In this document: one piece after another, positions 62,879 to 64,000 of the stretch
Layout of the letters: each line of letters starts with the position of its first letter
Numbering within the stretch: position 1 is the first letter of the stretch
Assembly: GCF_005938655.1 (NCBI RefSeq)
Contig: NZ_VCQT01000012.1
Span: forward strand, 62,001 to 126,000
Length of the DNA stretch: 64,000 nt
DNA from: Alloalcanivorax gelatiniphagus
GTDB lineage: Bacteria; Pseudomonadota; Gammaproteobacteria; Pseudomonadales; Alcanivoracaceae
Reading direction: 5' to 3'
Translations under genes and position numbers: made by a program
Notes under the pieces: generated by a model
Databases searched by the model: none
Told to the model about the DNA's origin: nothing
What the model saw: only the letters and a program-made list of their open reading frames with translations

Positions 62879-63693
62879 GTGGAAATTTGGCTGGGCCTTC
62901 GACGGACAGCGCAATGAGCGCCACCGACATGGTGATGGACCTGCTCTCCACCCACGACCGCCACGAACTGTCGGTGGCCGCCCTCTGCCATGCCGGAGAA
63001 CTGTGCGACCTGCGCGCCCAGAACGTGCGGGTGGCCCTGAACCGCCTGCAACGGCAAGGACGGGTGGTCAGCCCTGAGCGCGGGCTGTACCGGCTGGATA
63101 CCGCCACCAGCGGCCTGTTCGGCGAAGTGGAAAGCTGGCTGCGCCGGGAGCAGCGGGTGCGCGACTGGACCGGCGGCTGGGCCGCGGTGCTCGACAGCGC
63201 CGTGCCGCGCCGGGACAAAACCGCCTGGCGCCGCCACGAACGGGCGCTGGCGTTGCGTGGCTTCCGCCTGCTCGGCGACACCGGCCTGCGCCTGCGGCCG
63301 GACAATCTGAGCGGCGGCATCGCCGGCCTGCGCAAGGACCTGGCCCGCCTGGGCCTGGCGCAGGAAGCCCGGGTATTCGCCGTCACCGAACTCTCCAGTG
63401 CCGACGAAAAACAAGCCCGCCGCCTATGGGACTGCTCCGCGCTCAAGCAACAATACCGGCACATGGCCCGGCAACTGGCCGCCAGCCACAAAACCCTCAC
63501 CCGCCGCCCGGAATCGGAAGTGGCCGCCGAAAGCCTGCTGCTCGGCCGCGCCGCCATCCGCCTGATCCTGCTCGACCCCCTGCTGCCCGATACCCTGATC
63601 GACAACCGCCCCCGCCACCAACTGATCGAACGCATGGGCGCCTACCAGCGCGACGCCAAGGCGATCTGGATGGCGATACTGAACAGGATTTGA
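62866..63693 (+). CDS. PaaX-like transcriptional regulator
   Basis: A 275-aa GntR-like repressor of the PaaX family. The N-terminal winged helix is at 15-75 (MVMDLLSTHDRHELSVAALCHAGELCDLRAQNVRVALNRLQRQGRVV), followed by the PaaX central domain (WLRREQRVRDWTGGWAAVLD) and the C-terminal domain (LLLGRAAIRLILLDPLLPDTLI). PaaX proteins sense aryl-CoA thioesters. Its divergence from the ligase/crotonase operon suggests it is their repressor, relieved by the CoA product. GTG 62857, TTG 62860 and ATG 62914 are other possible starts. Confidence 0.85.
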   Translation: MKDKSGNLAGPSTDSAMSATDMVMDLLSTHDRHELSVAALCHAGELCDLRAQNVRVALNRLQRQGRVVSPERGLYRLDTATSGLFGEVESWLRREQRVRDWTGGWAAVLDSAVPRRDKTAWRRHERALALRGFRLLGDTGLRLRPDNLSGGIAGLRKDLARLGLAQEARVFAVTELSSADEKQARRLWDCSALKQQYRHMARQLAASHKTLTRRPESEVAAESLLLGRAAIRLILLDPLLPDTLIDNRPRHQLIERMGAYQRDAKAIWMAILNRI

Positions 63694-63716
63694 AGCGTTT
63701 CACATTTTTGCTTATT

Positions 63717-63737
63717 AAACGCCCGAAAGGGCGTTTT
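63717..63737 (+). terminator. Rho-independent terminator after PaaX-like gene
   Basis: AAACGCCC-GAAA-GGGCGTTT, an eight-base-pair stem with a stable GAAA tetraloop and a short T stretch, 24 bp after the stop. Confidence 0.8.
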
Positions 63738-64000
63738 GCCTACAGCCATGTAAGAAATTGCTTACAAGCCTTCCCCCAAAGCTTTGCTAGTTTTTCCTTC
63801 ACGTAACAAAACACCGTCCGTCCACTGGGGGACAGGGCGGTTAAAAATCGTGGGGGAAAGGCATGGAAACGCCGCTGGCCAGTCATGGAAGCTGGATTCG
63901 TTTTGTCGGATCTCACCCGGCTTTCGGGCGTTGTGGACGCGCAAAGCGGTCAGATTGTTCTTTCCTGCACTGAATTCCGTCGGGTGCGTATGTGGGGACT
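63738..64000. other. Terminal intergenic region, no gene called
   Basis: AT-richer than the window average. It holds a six-base dyad TGTAAG-AAATTG-CTTACA at 63749-63766. Two overlapping frames stay open to the window end (from GTG 63850 and ATG 63885), and an ATG at 63863 with GGGGGAAA before it gives only 35 codons. A gene may begin here, but the frame cannot be chosen from this sequence. Confidence 0.4.

Noticed and set aside
60228-63077. 949-codon plus-strand frame opposite the ligase and crotonase-like genes
   Set aside because: Antisense shadow; it would also cover the divergent promoter and PaaX-like start.
63850-64000. Possible partial gene at the right edge
   Set aside because: Two different frames stay open to the end and neither shows a recognisable motif, so no CDS is called.

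Overview
The window is GC-rich, densely coded DNA from a Gram-negative gammaproteobacterium. It encodes outer-membrane porins ending in Phe, lipoproteins, Sec and Tat exports, periplasmic binding proteins and Pseudomonas-type REP repeats. The tandem lipoprotein carboxylesterases and the overall style would fit the Alcanivorax/Alloalcanivorax group, but that is an impression rather than a proof. No tRNA, rRNA, CRISPR array, transposase or phage gene was seen.

Layout: 1-7571 holds a truncated carotenoid oxygenase, two paralogous esterase lipoproteins, an AraC regulator and a PAS-GAF-GGDEF diguanylate cyclase. 7643-11015 holds small hydrolase and unknown genes, then a run of immunity-like proteins (Imm10-like, DUF2185-like) around an RlaP-type nucleotidyltransferase, with no toxin. 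11148-14019 holds a secreted formamidase-like protein, a thioredoxin and a porin.

14688-34316 is the centrepiece. A complete 2-aminophenol meta-cleavage operon (amnB A C F H G E D, 20872-28249) is flanked by two paralogous cassettes. Each cassette runs IclR regulator, amidohydrolase, NitT/TauT-type ABC permease, ATPase and periplasmic binding protein(s). An esterase/arylformamidase-like hydrolase and an NTF2-like protein sit just upstream of the ring-cleavage genes. The logical reading is import of an aminophenol conjugate or cyclic precursor, hydrolysis to 2-aminophenol, ring cleavage, and conversion to pyruvate and acetyl-CoA. The two amidohydrolases lack the usual beta-8 Asp ligand and beta-6 His, so their chemistry is unclear. 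A strong intrinsic terminator lies inside the operon between amnA and amnC.

34265-42709 carries an MFS exporter, a Tat-exported aldo/keto reductase, an NTP/NDP-exchanger-like membrane protein, an SDR/LysR divergon, an AraC/LysE pair and a second porin. 42990-43471 is a nested inverted-repeat element without a credible gene. 43533-54183 is a second catabolic divergon. One arm encodes an amidohydrolase, a RidA protein and TctC. The other encodes a flavin-reductase-like protein, IclR, two HpaG-like halves, HpaH, HpaI, TctB, TctA and an aldehyde dehydrogenase. Two copies of a 15-bp dyad lie between the arms. It resembles the lower homoprotocatechuate route but has no ring-cleavage dioxygenase.

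54195-55600 holds REP repeats around a DUF2238 protein and a thioredoxin. 55659-59644 encodes a FAN1-like nuclease overlapping a nuclease-helicase fusion of XPD/DinG type. 59667-63693 holds a haloacid dehalogenase, an acyl-CoA synthetase, a divergent crotonase-fold protein and a PaaX-like regulator. All functions come from reading motifs and context; no database search was run.
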